Shown here piece after piece: positions 1 to 8,926 of a DNA stretch of 64,000 nt. The translations under genes and the position numbers were made by a program. Source of the DNA: Alphaproteobacteria bacterium. GTDB lineage: Bacteria > Pseudomonadota > Alphaproteobacteria > Caulobacterales > Caulobacteraceae. The notes below the pieces were generated by a model. That model saw only the letters and a program-made list of their open reading frames with translations. It was not told the DNA's origin and ran no database searches. Within the stretch, counting starts at the first letter, position 1; every line of letters begins with the position of its first letter. Location: NCBI GenBank assembly GCA_018821435.1, contig JAHJME010000031.1, forward strand, positions 1 to 64,000, given 5' to 3'.

Positions 1-115
1 CCGCGGCGCGCCGCCAGCCACGTTGCATCCGACGCAATTGCCCTTGCGATCATTGCGTTCGACGCCCTCCCGGACCCGACCGATAAGCCGCCTCGCAAGA
101 CGACGGGGGTACGGC

Positions 116-2398
116 ATGCGCAAGATCTTGATGATGGCGGCGGGGCTCGCGGCCTTGGCCCAGCCGGCCTGGGCGGAGGCGGACGCCGCGCCCGACGCCG
201 GCGTCGCCGAACTGGTGGTCGTCGGCAGCCGTGGCGCGCCGCGCCTGGCCACCGAAACCGCCGCGCCCGTCGACGTGCTGTCCGGCGCGGAGGTTGCGGC
301 GCGCGGCTACAACGACCTGACCAAGGTCCTGGAATTCCTGTCGCCGTCGTTCAACTATCCCCGCGCCTCGTCCGGACCGTCGGTGGCCGGCGCCCGGCCC
401 GCGACGCTTCGCGGCCTCAGCCCCGACCAGACGCTGGTGCTGGTGAACGGCCACCGCCGCCACGCCTCGTCGATCATCACCTTCAACAACGGCGCGTACC
501 GGGGCTCGGTGCCGGTCGACTACAACACCCTGCCCATCACCGCGATCGGCCGGGTCGAGATCCTGCGCGACGGCGCCGCGGCCCAGTACGGCTCGGACGC
601 CATCGCCGGCGTGATCAACATCGTGCTGCGCGACGACGCCGAGGGCGGCCACGCCTCGGTCCAGTATGGCGAGACCGATCGCGGCGACGGCCAGACCACC
701 ATCGTCACGGCGCGCCAGGGCTTCCGGCTGGGCCAGGACGGCTTCCTCTCCATCGCCGGCGAAGTCCGCGACCGGGGCGACACCAACGCCGCCGAGATCG
801 ATCCGCGCTTCGGCCGGATCACCTCCACCTTCGGCGATCCCCAGACAACCGACATCGACCTGACCGCCAACGCCGAACTGCCGCTGACCGGCGACATCAA
901 GCTGTACGGCTTCGCCACCTATGCCCGCCGCGACAGCGAGATGAGCCCGCTGTTCCGCGCGCCTACCGTCTCGCCCAGCTTCTATCCCAACGGCTTCCTG
1001 CCGCGCGTGAACCTGGACCTGAAGGACATCGGCGCGAACCTGGGCGCCACGGGCACGATCGCCGGCTGGACCTGGGACCTGTCCGAGACCTACGGCTATT
1101 CCAAGGGCGACTACCGGGTGGGGACCAGCGTCAACACCTCGCTGGGCGCGGCCAGCCCGACCCGCTTCTACGGCGGCGGCGCGCGCTATTCGCAGAACCT
1201 GGTGAACCTGACCCTCGATCGCGGTTTCGAGGTCGCGGCCGGCGCTCACCTGGCGGCCGGCGCCGAGTATCGCCACGAGGCCTATCGCCTTGTGCGCGGC
1301 GACCAGCCGTCGCTCACCTTGGCCGGCGCCCAGGGCTTCCCGGGCTTCAACCCGACCACCCCGGTGGATGCGAAGCGCCACGCGGTCAGCGCGTTCGTCG
1401 ACGGCGAGCTCAGCCTGATCGAGGGCCTCGATCTGGGGCTGGCCGGCCGCTACGAGGACTACAGCGACTTCGGGACCCAGGCGACCGGCAAGGCCTCGGT
1501 CTTCTGGCGGCCGCACGAGTTGGTCGCGCTCCGGGCCACCGCCAGCACCGGCTTGCGCGCACCCTCGCTGCAGCAGCAGTTCTTCTCCACCGTCACCAGC
1601 CAGAACAACGCCGGCGTCCTGCAGAACGTCGGCACCTTCGCGGTGAACGACCCGATCTCCATCGCGCTCGGCTCCAGCCCGCTGAAGGCCGAAAGCTCGA
1701 CCAGCTATTCCGCCGGCGTGGTGCTGACCCCGGGCCATGGCCTGACCCTCAGCGTCGACCTGTTCCAGATCGACATCGACGACCGCATCGCCCTGTCGGA
1801 GAACCTCCAGGGCGCGGCCGTGGCGGCGATCCTGAAGGCCAACGGCGTGACCAACGCCGCCGTCGCCCGCTTCTTCACCAACGCCGCCGACACCCGCACC
1901 AAGGGCTGGGAAGCTACCCTGCGCTGGGACCGCCAACTCACGCCGGACGCGCGGCTGGCGGTGACCCTGGGCTACGGCGCCTTCGACACCGACGTCCTGC
2001 GCCAGGCCACCAACCCCGTGCTGCCGGCCAGCCCGCTGCTGGGCGCCGCCTCCATCGATCTCGCGACCGACGGCCAGCCGCGCAACAAGCTGGTCCTGAA
2101 CACCGAGCTCGCCTGGGCCGACTGGCGGTTCATCGCCGACGTGACCAATTTCGGCGCCCACCGGGCCACCTCGCCCCTGGGCGGCGCAAATCAGGTGATG
2201 GACGGCCGCACCTCCATCGACCTGTCGGCCGCCTATCGCTTCCGCGACCGCTTCACGGTGATGGTCGGCGTCCTGAACGCCGCCGACGAATATCCCGACC
2301 GCCTGCGCGGCGAGGCGACCGGACGGCCGTTCAGCGAGGCCGATCCGCTGGGCGTCAACGGGCGCGAATACTACGTGCGGCTGACGGCGGAGTTCTGA
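116..2398 (+). CDS. TonB-dependent outer-membrane receptor
   Basis: A 760-residue outer-membrane receptor expected to import a large substrate using energy from TonB/ExbBD. The chosen ATG starts a clear signal peptide (MRKILMMAAGLAALAQPAWA); an in-frame ATG at 23 would add 31 residues that hide it. A TonB-box-like VVVGS lies near mature residue 20. The plug follows, with LRGLSPDQTLVLVNGHRRH and the EILRDGAAAQYGSDAIAGVINI segment split around residues 145-170. The rest is a beta-barrel ending in an aromatic residue (YYVRLTAEF), as outer-membrane proteins do. The stop lies 2 bases before an S1/P1 nuclease gene, so the two are very probably co-transcribed, and nucleotide or nucleic-acid fragments are a reasonable guess for the substrate. 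The substrate itself cannot be read from the sequence. Confidence 0.93.
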   Translation: MRKILMMAAGLAALAQPAWAEADAAPDAGVAELVVVGSRGAPRLATETAAPVDVLSGAEVAARGYNDLTKVLEFLSPSFNYPRASSGPSVAGARPATLRGLSPDQTLVLVNGHRRHASSIITFNNGAYRGSVPVDYNTLPITAIGRVEILRDGAAAQYGSDAIAGVINIVLRDDAEGGHASVQYGETDRGDGQTTIVTARQGFRLGQDGFLSIAGEVRDRGDTNAAEIDPRFGRITSTFGDPQTTDIDLTANAELPLTGDIKLYGFATYARRDSEMSPLFRAPTVSPSFYPNGFLPRVNLDLKDIGANLGATGTIAGWTWDLSETYGYSKGDYRVGTSVNTSLGAASPTRFYGGGARYSQNLVNLTLDRGFEVAAGAHLAAGAEYRHEAYRLVRGDQPSLTLAGAQGFPGFNPTTPVDAKRHAVSAFVDGELSLIEGLDLGLAGRYEDYSDFGTQATGKASVFWRPHELVALRATASTGLRAPSLQQQFFSTVTSQNNAGVLQNVGTFAVNDPISIALGSSPLKAESSTSYSAGVVLTPGHGLTLSVDLFQIDIDDRIALSENLQGAAVAAILKANGVTNAAVARFFTNAADTRTKGWEATLRWDRQLTPDARLAVTLGYGAFDTDVLRQATNPVLPASPLLGAASIDLATDGQPRNKLVLNTELAWADWRFIADVTNFGAHRATSPLGGANQVMDGRTSIDLSAAYRFRDRFTVMVGVLNAADEYPDRLRGEATGRPFSEADPLGVNGREYYVRLTAEF

Positions 2399-2400
2399 GC

Positions 2401-3345
2401 ATGCGCGCTGTCATCCTCGGCCTCGCGGCCGCCCTCGGTCTCGCCGCGCCGGCCGGCGCCTGGACCCGGCCCGGCCACATGGTCACCGCCGCCATCGCCT
2501 ACGACGAGATCATCCGCCTGCGCCCGGACCTGTTGACGGCCCTGGCCACGATCCTCGACGCCCATCCCGACCGCGGCCCGTTCCAGGTCGCGATCGACCG
2601 CACCACCGGCGCCGAGCGCGCCCGGCGGATGTTCCTGGAATGCGCCCGATGGCCCGATGACGTGCGGCTGTCCGGCCACGATCACCCGACCTGGCACGCC
2701 ACGCTCTGGCCGGTGATCACGCCGGACGCGTCGGCCGAGACCCGTGCGCGTCTGGCGCGGCGCGGCGACACGCCGTCGGGCGAGGCGCTGCCGGCGCTTG
2801 CGCTCAACTACGCCGTGCTCAGCGACCCCCGCGCCACGCCGACCGCCCGGGCCGAGGCGCTGTGCTGGGTGCTGCACGTCACCGGCGACATCCACCAGCC
2901 GCTGCACACCGGCGAGCTGTTCTCGGCCGCCTATCCCACCGGCGATGCGGGCGGCGGACGCCAGTTCGTGCGCGACCCGCTGGGCGATGGCCCGATCTCT
3001 CTGCACTGGCTGTGGGACGACAGCGTCAGCCGCTCGGGCCTGGCCGCCGACGCCGACCGCAAGGGCCGCGAGCTTGAGACCGCCCATCCGCGCGCCGCGT
3101 TCAAGACGTCGGGCCCCTTCACGCCGGACCGCTTCGCGTCATGGGCTCGCGAGGAGAGCTATCCGCTGGCGGTATCGACGGCCTATGGCGCCGGCGTGCC
3201 CACCGCGTCCACCGAGGCCGCCGCGCCTGCCGTTCCCGCCGCGACGTGGCAGGAGATCCAGCGGCAAGCCGAGGCGCGCGTGGCCCTGGCCGGCTACCGC
3301 ATGGCCGACGTGGTGATCGCCGCGTTCGACGCGGCCGGTCGTTAG
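2401..3345 (+). CDS. S1/P1 family zinc-dependent nuclease (secreted)
   Basis: A 314-residue single-strand nuclease or 3'-nucleotidase of the S1/P1 family, acting in the periplasm or outside the cell. The signal peptide ends AGA before Trp21, so the mature protein begins WTRPGH. In P1 nuclease the N-terminal Trp and the His at mature position 6 are zinc ligands, and both are present. Further ligand motifs are WPDDVR, GHDHPTWH, HVTGDIHQPLH and LHWLWDDS. Length matches the family. It starts 2 bases after the TonB receptor, implying one operon for degrading and importing nucleic-acid material. Its TAG stop shares bases with the TAA stop of the convergent LysR gene. Confidence 0.93.
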   Translation: MRAVILGLAAALGLAAPAGAWTRPGHMVTAAIAYDEIIRLRPDLLTALATILDAHPDRGPFQVAIDRTTGAERARRMFLECARWPDDVRLSGHDHPTWHATLWPVITPDASAETRARLARRGDTPSGEALPALALNYAVLSDPRATPTARAEALCWVLHVTGDIHQPLHTGELFSAAYPTGDAGGGRQFVRDPLGDGPISLHWLWDDSVSRSGLAADADRKGRELETAHPRAAFKTSGPFTPDRFASWAREESYPLAVSTAYGAGVPTASTEAAAPAVPAATWQEIQRQAEARVALAGYRMADVVIAAFDAAGR

Positions 3346-4283
3346 GCGAACGCCGCGCCGCAGGCCGCGGCGTCGGCGGGCGCCAGGCCGGTCGCGCGCT
3401 GGCCCGAGCTGGCCTCCTCGGCCAGCCAGCGCCACATCGCCGCCACCGCGGGCGCGCGGATGCGGCTGGCGCGTCCCACCAGCCGGTAGCCGCCGGGATA
3501 GCGCGCCGAGGGCAGGCCCAGGCTGACCAGTCGGCCGGTCTTCAGGTGCGAGGCCACCGTCACGCCCATGCCGGACGCCACGCCCCAGCCGGCGGCGGCG
3601 GCTTCGTACAGCGCATAGGCCATGTCGAAGGTGTCGGTCGCCTTGAGCGGCAGGCCGTTCGCCCCCGTCGCCTCGCTCCACCACGACCACATCCCCGGCG
3701 CCTGCACGGGCGCCAGCAGCCGCTGGCTGCCCAGGTCGATCCGGCCTTCGCGGAACGCCGCCGCCAGGTCGGGCGACGCCACCGGGGCCACGTGGACGTC
3801 CAGCAGATGCTGGGTGTGCAGACCCAGCGCGTCCACGTCCGAGGCGCAGACCCCGAGGTCGGCCTCGCCGGATCGGATCGCCTCGGCGGTTCGCGTGGTC
3901 TGGATCGACACCTCGATGTCCGGCCAGCTTTCGCGGAATCGCTCCAGCCGGGGGATCAGCCAGGACATCGCCAGCGAGTGGGACAGCGACAGGGTCACCT
4001 TCTCCGAAGCGCGTCGGCCGCTAAGCTCCAGCGCCGCCTGGGTGATGTTGCGATACATCGGCTCCAGGGTGTCCAGGCACTCCTGACCGGCCTGGGTCAG
4101 GCGCATGCCGCCCGGCTGGCGATCGAAGATGTCGCGGCCGACGAACGCATGGAAGGCCTGGATCCGTCGCGAGAACGCTGCCGGCGACAGCGCGCAGCGC
4201 TGGGCGGCGATCCGGAAGCTGGGCGCCCGCGCCGCCTCGATGAACGCCTCGATCACTTCCAGCCGGGGGATTCTTCGGGTCAT
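3342..4283 (-). CDS. LysR family transcriptional regulator
   Basis: A 313-residue LysR-type regulator. The N-terminal winged helix-turn-helix occupies about residues 1-65 (IEAFIEAARAPSFRIAAQR, SPAAFSRRIQAF, GMRLTQAG) and a periplasmic-binding-protein-like effector domain covers the remainder. It lies 74 bases downstream of the cyclase gene on the same strand, so the two may be co-transcribed; no divergent partner is present to suggest a target promoter. The stop overlaps the nuclease stop by 4 bases (TTAG). The effector is unknown. Confidence 0.9.
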   Translation of the reverse strand: MTRRIPRLEVIEAFIEAARAPSFRIAAQRCALSPAAFSRRIQAFHAFVGRDIFDRQPGGMRLTQAGQECLDTLEPMYRNITQAALELSGRRASEKVTLSLSHSLAMSWLIPRLERFRESWPDIEVSIQTTRTAEAIRSGEADLGVCASDVDALGLHTQHLLDVHVAPVASPDLAAAFREGRIDLGSQRLLAPVQAPGMWSWWSEATGANGLPLKATDTFDMAYALYEAAAAGWGVASGMGVTVASHLKTGRLVSLGLPSARYPGGYRLVGRASRIRAPAVAAMWRWLAEEASSGQRATGLAPADAAACGAAFA

Positions 4284-4357
4284 GGCGCGCCGTCTCGGGG
4301 GAGGAGCCTGGGCGCTTACCGGAAAAGCCTACGGGGTTTTGTGACAGCGCGGGGCGG

Positions 4358-5140
4358 CTACTCGAAGATCGCCACCGCCCGGATCCAGCCCGCCGACGCG
4401 CCGGCGATCTTCACCGGGAAGCAGGAGAGGGTGAAGCCGGTGGCGGGCAGGGCCTCCAGGTTGGTCAGCTTCTCGATCTGATAGTACTCGCGCAGCCGGC
4501 CGGCCTTATGGCCTTCCCAGATGATCTTCGGATCGTGAGTCTCGGCCCATTTGCGCGCGGTGTGCGAGAACGGCGCGTCCCAGGACCAGGCGTCGGTGCC
4601 CACCACCTTCACCCCGCGCTCGGTCAGGTAGAGCGTCGCCTCCTCGCCCATGCCGCAACCCTTGTGGATGTAGTCCGGGTCGCCGTAGGCGGCGCCGGCG
4701 GCGGTGTTCACCAGCACGATGTCCAGCGGCTGGAGCGCGTGGCCGATGCGCGTCAGCTCCGCCTCCACGTCGGCGCCCGTGGCGACATAGCCGTCCGCAA
4801 ACCAGCGGAAATCCAGCTTCACGCCCGGCTGCAGGAAATACTCCAGCGGGCCCTCGTCGATGGTCGGCGCGGGGCGGCTGGTCCCGGCCGCGTCGGTGGT
4901 CGAATGGAAGTGCCACGGCGCGTCCATGTGGGTGCCGTTGTGGGTGGACAGCCGCACCTGCTCCACCGCCCAGCCCTCGCCGTCGGGCAGGTCCTCGGCG
5001 GTCAGCCCCGGGAAGAACGAGGCGATCTGGCCGACCGTCTCCTTGTGCCGCGAATAGGTGATCTGGGGGCGCATCACCTCGGGGTCCGAGACGATGTCGT
5101 TGGTGATCGGGATCGACAGGTCGACCAGCCGGCGGGCCAT
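4358..5140 (-). CDS. cyclase family protein (kynurenine formamidase-like)
   Basis: A 260-residue metal-dependent hydrolase of the cyclase/arylformamidase family. The signature HNGTHMDAPWHF (residues about 90-101) carries the metal-binding His and Asp residues. The start LVDLSIPI is typical of the family. Members hydrolyse N-formylkynurenine, isatin or related amides. No kynureninase or tryptophan dioxygenase lies nearby, so kynA/kynB-type function cannot be assigned. A LysR gene follows 74 bases downstream. An ATG start at 5140 is chosen because it directly precedes the conserved N-terminus. Confidence 0.88.
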   Translation of the reverse strand: MARRLVDLSIPITNDIVSDPEVMRPQITYSRHKETVGQIASFFPGLTAEDLPDGEGWAVEQVRLSTHNGTHMDAPWHFHSTTDAAGTSRPAPTIDEGPLEYFLQPGVKLDFRWFADGYVATGADVEAELTRIGHALQPLDIVLVNTAAGAAYGDPDYIHKGCGMGEEATLYLTERGVKVVGTDAWSWDAPFSHTARKWAETHDPKIIWEGHKAGRLREYYQIEKLTNLEALPATGFTLSCFPVKIAGASAGWIRAVAIFE

Positions 5141-5176
5141 GGGGTTTCCTCGGAGTGTCTTGGTCTTGCCCCGACC

Positions 5177-5290
5177 TTAGGCCAGCCGGCGGGCGAGGAA
5201 ACCCTGGAAGACCGCGATGGCCGCGTGGACCGCCAGCGCCAGCATCGCGTTCAGCCATGGTCCCCCGCCGTCCGCAGGCCATGCGGCCAT
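5177..5290 (-). CDS. possible 37-residue membrane micropeptide
   Basis: A short minus-strand frame in the gap between the cyclase and the divergent transporter. It would encode 37 residues starting MAAWPADGGGPWLNAM, then a hydrophobic run (LALAVHAAIAVF) and a basic tail ending ARRLA. The hydrophobic segment followed by positive charges looks like a single-pass membrane peptide. It ends 36 bases upstream of the cyclase start on the same strand. No convincing ribosome binding site is visible, and short open frames are common by chance at this GC content, so this is a candidate only. Confidence 0.25.
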   Translation of the reverse strand: MAAWPADGGGPWLNAMLALAVHAAIAVFQGFLARRLA

Positions 5291-5334
5291 AAGCGGCCAT
5301 TGACGCCGCCGGCCAAGCGCCCGCTTAAGAGCGC

Positions 5335-6231
5335 GTGTCGCCGCCGTCCGCCCATCCTCCGGCCAATCAGGTCCTGCTCGGCATCGCCTTCCGCGTGGCG
5401 GCGATGGCCTGCATGGCGTGCCTGTCGGCGATCGTGAAGTGGACGGGGTCGCGCGGCATTCCGGTCTTCGAGATCATCCTCTTCCGCAACCTGTTCGCCT
5501 TCGTGCCCCTGGGCCTCTACATCGCGCGCACCACCGGCTGGGAAGTGCTGAAGACCAAGCGGCCGTTCGGCCACCTGGCCCGCGCCACGGTCGGGCTGAC
5601 GGGCATGATCTGCGGCTTCTCGGCGGTTCAGTACCTGCCGTTGACCGAGGCCACGGCGCTGCAGTTCACCTCGCCGCTGTTCATGACCGCGCTGTCGGCG
5701 ATGCTACTGTCGGAGAAGGTGGGCCGCCATCGCTGGGCCGCGGTGATCGTGGGCTTCCTGGGCGTGCTGATCATGGCGCGGCCGCTGCCGGGCCACATGA
5801 ACGTCATCGGCGTCACCCTGGGCATCCTGTCCGCCCTCGGCGCGGCGGGGGCCATGGTCGCCATCCGCCAGATCGCCGACACCGAGCGCGGCCCGACCAT
5901 CGTCTTCTACTTCACCCTGGGCGGCGTCGTGCTGGGCGCCGTGGGCTCGATGTTCCACTGGGTCACACCCGACCCGCGGACTCTGATCATGCTGATCGTC
6001 GCGGGATTGATCGGCGGAGTGGGGCAGCTGTTCCTGACCGAGGCGCTGCGCCAGGCGCCCATCGGGGTCATCGCGCCGTTCGACTACACCCAGCTGGTCT
6101 GGGCCGCGGTCCTGGGCCTGGTGATCTGGGGCGAGCTGCCCCATCCGCTGACCCTGGTCGGCGCGGTGCTGGTGGCGGCCAGCGGGGTCTACATCCTGCA
6201 CCGGGAACTGCGCCGTTTCCGCACCGCCTGA
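5335..6231 (+). CDS. EamA/DMT family transporter
   Basis: A 298-residue inner-membrane transporter of the drug/metabolite transporter superfamily, with two repeated EamA domains and about ten membrane segments. Family features include the conserved region VQYLPLTEATALQFTSPLF in the first repeat and GQLFLTEALRQAPIGVIAPF in the second. Members export amino acids, purines or other small metabolites; the substrate is not evident. Translation appears to start at a GTG at 5335, because the first membrane segment begins soon after. The gene is divergent from the cyclase and followed by a separate TPR gene. Confidence 0.9.
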   Translation: MSPPSAHPPANQVLLGIAFRVAAMACMACLSAIVKWTGSRGIPVFEIILFRNLFAFVPLGLYIARTTGWEVLKTKRPFGHLARATVGLTGMICGFSAVQYLPLTEATALQFTSPLFMTALSAMLLSEKVGRHRWAAVIVGFLGVLIMARPLPGHMNVIGVTLGILSALGAAGAMVAIRQIADTERGPTIVFYFTLGGVVLGAVGSMFHWVTPDPRTLIMLIVAGLIGGVGQLFLTEALRQAPIGVIAPFDYTQLVWAAVLGLVIWGELPHPLTLVGAVLVAASGVYILHRELRRFRTA

Positions 6232-6303
6232 GGCCTCGCTGCGGAATTGACACAACGGCGTTACAGGCGGACGCTGGTCGGGTTCAGGTTCCGGAGCGAC
6301 CCC

Positions 6304-6867
6304 ATGCTCAAGACATCCCACCTTCTCGCCCTCGCCGCCGGCGTGGGTCTGATCGCCGGCGCCGGCGCCAGCCAGGCGGCGGTCACCGTGCTGGGCGGCG
6401 GCATGGCCAAGGAATGCTCGGACGCGGCGCTGGGCGGCGAGTCGGACACCAAGTTCGAGGACATCTGCAGCCAGGCGCTGGAAACCGAGATCCTCAGCCT
6501 CCGCGACCGGGCCGGCACTTATGTGAACCGCGGCGTGCTGAAGCTGCGGCGCAAGGACTTCGGCGGCGCGCAGTTCGATTTCGACCGCGCCATCCAGACC
6601 AAGCCCGACCTGGGCGAGGCCTATGTGAACAGGGGCGCGGCGTCGGTCGGCGCGCGGCGGTATTCCGAGGGCTTGGCCGACATCAACAAGGCGCTGGCGC
6701 TGGGCGTCGATGAGCCGGAAAAGGCCTATTACAACCGGGCCCTGGCCTATGAAGGCCTCGACGAGATGAAGGCCGCCTACTTCGACTACCAAAAGGCCAT
6801 CGAACTCAAGCCGGAGTGGGACCAGCCGAAGAAGGAATTGGCCCGCTTCACGGTGGAACGCCGCTAG
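6304..6867 (+). CDS. secreted tetratricopeptide-repeat protein
   Basis: A 187-residue exported TPR protein. The ATG at 6304 begins a signal peptide (MLKTSHLLALAAGVGLIAGA, then SQAA). An upstream in-frame TTG at 6247 would place extra residues before it and is rejected. From about residue 70 there are three TPR-like helical pairs (TYVNRGVLKLRRKDFGGAQ, AYVNRGAASVGARRYSEGL, AYYNRALAYEGLDEMKAAY), each about 34 residues apart. It is probably a periplasmic protein-binding scaffold. A Cys near residue 39 and another near 56 could form a disulfide. The partner is unknown. Confidence 0.85.
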   Translation: MLKTSHLLALAAGVGLIAGAGASQAAVTVLGGGMAKECSDAALGGESDTKFEDICSQALETEILSLRDRAGTYVNRGVLKLRRKDFGGAQFDFDRAIQTKPDLGEAYVNRGAASVGARRYSEGLADINKALALGVDEPEKAYYNRALAYEGLDEMKAAYFDYQKAIELKPEWDQPKKELARFTVERR

Positions 6868-6899
6868 GCTCTGGCCGTTCGACACCTGGAAGGTGTCCC

Positions 6900-7250
6900 A
6901 TGCGTTCACACATCGTTTTCAGCGTTCTCGCCCTCGCCGTGGCCACGCCGGCCGCCGCTCAGGTGAACCCGTTCCAGCTGGATGACCTGCGCGCCCAGCA
7001 GCAGGCGGCAGAACGGCGCTCCATCGACCAGTCGAACCAGATCCAGGCGCTGGAGGGCCGGCTGCGCGCCGACCAGGCCGTCGCCGATCTGGCCGCGCTG
7101 CGGGCAGGCGCGCCGCTGCCGCAAATGCGCTATTCTGATCCCACGGTCGGCGCCGCGACCGTGACGCCACAGAAGTATCCGTCCATGCCCGACACCGCGC
7201 TCGCCGACTCCAACAAGCGCGTCCAGGACGCCGCCCGGAACCGCCGCTGA
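6900..7250 (+). CDS. small secreted coiled-coil protein, unknown function
   Basis: A 116-residue exported protein of no recognised family. The ATG at 6900 gives a signal peptide (MRSHIVFSVLALAVATPAAAQ). The next 45 residues are rich in Gln, Ala, Arg and Leu in heptad-like order (LRAQQQAAERRSIDQSNQI), which suggests a short coiled coil, and a Pro-rich tail follows. It starts 32 bases after the TPR gene and ends 1 base before the metallopeptidase gene, so these three may be one unit. Confidence 0.75.
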   Translation: MRSHIVFSVLALAVATPAAAQVNPFQLDDLRAQQQAAERRSIDQSNQIQALEGRLRADQAVADLAALRAGAPLPQMRYSDPTVGAATVTPQKYPSMPDTALADSNKRVQDAARNRR

Positions 7251-7251
7251 G

Positions 7252-8091
7252 ATGCGTTGGCAGGGGGGCGAGGGCGGCGGCAATATCGAGGACCGGCGCG
7301 GCATGGGCGCGGTCGGCGTCGGCGGCATGGGCGTCGGCGGCGTGGTCCTGGCCCTGGTGGGCTACTTCTTCTTCGGCATCGACCCGTCCACGACGATGAG
7401 CGTGGTCAACGGCGCCGCGCCCCAGGCGCAGCAGCAGGAGGGCGTGCGGGGCACGCCGGCCGACGACGCCGGCCGTTTCGTCGATGTGGTCAGCCACAAT
7501 GTCGATCAGGTGTGGAGCCAGCAGATCCGCGGCTACAAGCCGCCGGACGGCATCGTCCTCTACGACCAGGCCACGGGCACCGGCTGCGGGATGGGCCAGT
7601 CGGCCATGGGGCCGTTCTATTGCCCGGCCGATCGCAAGGTCTATCTGGACCTGTCGTTCTGGCAGGAGCTGGAGACCAGGTTCGGCGGCGGCGGCGAGGC
7701 GGCCCGCGCCTATGTCATCGCCCACGAGATCGGCCACCACGTCCAGAACCTGATCGGCGCCAGCGAGCAGGCCCAGCGGATGGGGGCCAAAGGCGCCGAG
7801 AGCGGCTCGGTCCGCCTGGAGTTGCAGGCCGACTGCTACGCCGGCGTCTGGGCGGCCCATGCGTCCGAAGTCTCGAACGGCCAGGTCTCGCTCAATCCCA
7901 GCGACATCGAGGACGGCCTGCGCGCCGCCTCCGCCGTCGGCGACGACACCCTGCAGAAGAAGGCCCAGGGCCGCGTCATGCCCGACGCCTTCACCCACGG
8001 CTCGTCGGAACAGCGTATGCGCTGGTTCCGCAAAGGCTCCGAAACCGGCAATCCGGACGCCTGCGATACGTTCGGCGCAGGCCGGCTGTAG
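7252..8091 (+). CDS. neutral zinc metallopeptidase, YpfJ family
   Basis: A 279-residue membrane-anchored protein of the putative neutral zinc metallopeptidase (YpfJ) family. One hydrophobic segment at about residues 25-43 anchors it. The zincin motif HEIGHHVQ begins at His161, with Glu162 as expected catalytic base and His165 as second ligand. The LELQADCYAGVWA segment about 25 residues later matches the family's third-ligand region. The N-terminus MRWQGGEGGGNIEDRRG is also characteristic. The substrate is unknown. It starts 1 base after the preceding small gene. Confidence 0.9.
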   Translation: MRWQGGEGGGNIEDRRGMGAVGVGGMGVGGVVLALVGYFFFGIDPSTTMSVVNGAAPQAQQQEGVRGTPADDAGRFVDVVSHNVDQVWSQQIRGYKPPDGIVLYDQATGTGCGMGQSAMGPFYCPADRKVYLDLSFWQELETRFGGGGEAARAYVIAHEIGHHVQNLIGASEQAQRMGAKGAESGSVRLELQADCYAGVWAAHASEVSNGQVSLNPSDIEDGLRAASAVGDDTLQKKAQGRVMPDAFTHGSSEQRMRWFRKGSETGNPDACDTFGAGRL

Positions 8092-8097
8092 CGGCGC

Positions 8098-8212
8098 GCA
8101 ATTGCTCCCCTTTCGGGGGAGCTGTCGGCGAATGCCGACTGAGGGGGGTCCTCCGCCACGTTTGAGCGGACCCCCTCCGGCGCTTCGCGCCACCTCCCGC
8201 GAAGGGGAGGAA
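8098..8212. repeat. intergenic palindromic (REP-like) element
   Basis: The gap between the convergent metallopeptidase and racemase genes holds a chain of short palindromes: GCTCCCC/GGGGGAGC around TTTC at about 8102, TGTCGGC/GCCGACT around 8123-8140, GGGGTCC/GGACCCC spanning about 8147-8185, and CTCCCGC/GGGGAG near the end. The repeated structure is that of a mobile REP or bacterial interspersed mosaic element and could also end transcription from both sides. No second copy was identified by eye in this window. Confidence 0.55.
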
Positions 8213-8218
8213 CTAGAG

Positions 8219-8926
8219 TTAGATCGGCATATGGGGCAGGGGCTCCCAGTGCAGGCAGACGCCGACGCAGCGCCGCGCCAGCAGGTCGCCCGGATCGATC
8301 AGCTCCAGCTTCACGTCCTCGTCGTCCAGCACCAGCGGCACCTCGGTGCAGCCGGCGATCAGCACCTCGGCGCCCAGCACGCGCAGTTCCTCGGCATAGC
8401 CCTGCATCTCGCGGGTCACGTCGTCGCTGAGATCGCCGGCCTTGATCCGGTACAGCGTGACCATGAACGCCTCCTGCCGCTCGGGGGGCAGGGTGACCAG
8501 GCTCATGGCGCGGGCGGCCAGATACTCGCGATAGAGCTTCAGCGCGCCCTTGGTGCCCAGCACGCCGGCCCGCATGGCTCCCTCGCTGCCGGCCTCCTCG
8601 GCGCCCAGGCCGATCATGTCGATCAGCGGCAGGCCCGAGGCCCGCTGGATCAGGTCGGCGTGGGCATGGGCGGTATTGCACGGCATGGCCAGCACCTCGG
8701 CCCCGGCGCCCTGCAGCGCGCCGGCCATCTCGGCCAGCACGGCGCCCGCGCCCGAGCCCGGCACGTTGCGGTCGGGCGCACGGGGGTTGATGTCGGCGAT
8801 GACCCGGAGGTGATCCTGGTCCTTCTCGGCCGGCGTATAGGCTTGCAGCCGGGCCAGGAACTCGACCGTCGCGGCCGGTCCCATGCCGCCCAGCACGCCC
8901 AGGGTCAGCGGCTCGTCGGCGCTCAA
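8219..8926 (-). CDS. aspartate/glutamate racemase family protein
   Basis: A 235-residue cofactor-independent amino-acid racemase. The N-terminal [16 protein letters not shown] and the two catalytic Cys regions MPCNTAHAH and AGCTEVPL are diagnostic for the Asp/Glu racemase family. The start is read as TTG at 8926, whose last two bases form part of the TGA stop of the preceding PLP-enzyme gene (TTGA overlap). No upstream ATG fits, because longer frames run inside the neighbouring gene. Translational coupling to a cysteine-type lyase suggests a shared amino-acid substrate whose configuration must be changed before or after cleavage. The exact substrate is inferred only. Confidence 0.88.
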   Translation of the reverse strand: MSADEPLTLGVLGGMGPAATVEFLARLQAYTPAEKDQDHLRVIADINPRAPDRNVPGSGAGAVLAEMAGALQGAGAEVLAMPCNTAHAHADLIQRASGLPLIDMIGLGAEEAGSEGAMRAGVLGTKGALKLYREYLAARAMSLVTLPPERQEAFMVTLYRIKAGDLSDDVTREMQGYAEELRVLGAEVLIAGCTEVPLVLDDEDVKLELIDPGDLLARRCVGVCLHWEPLPHMPI

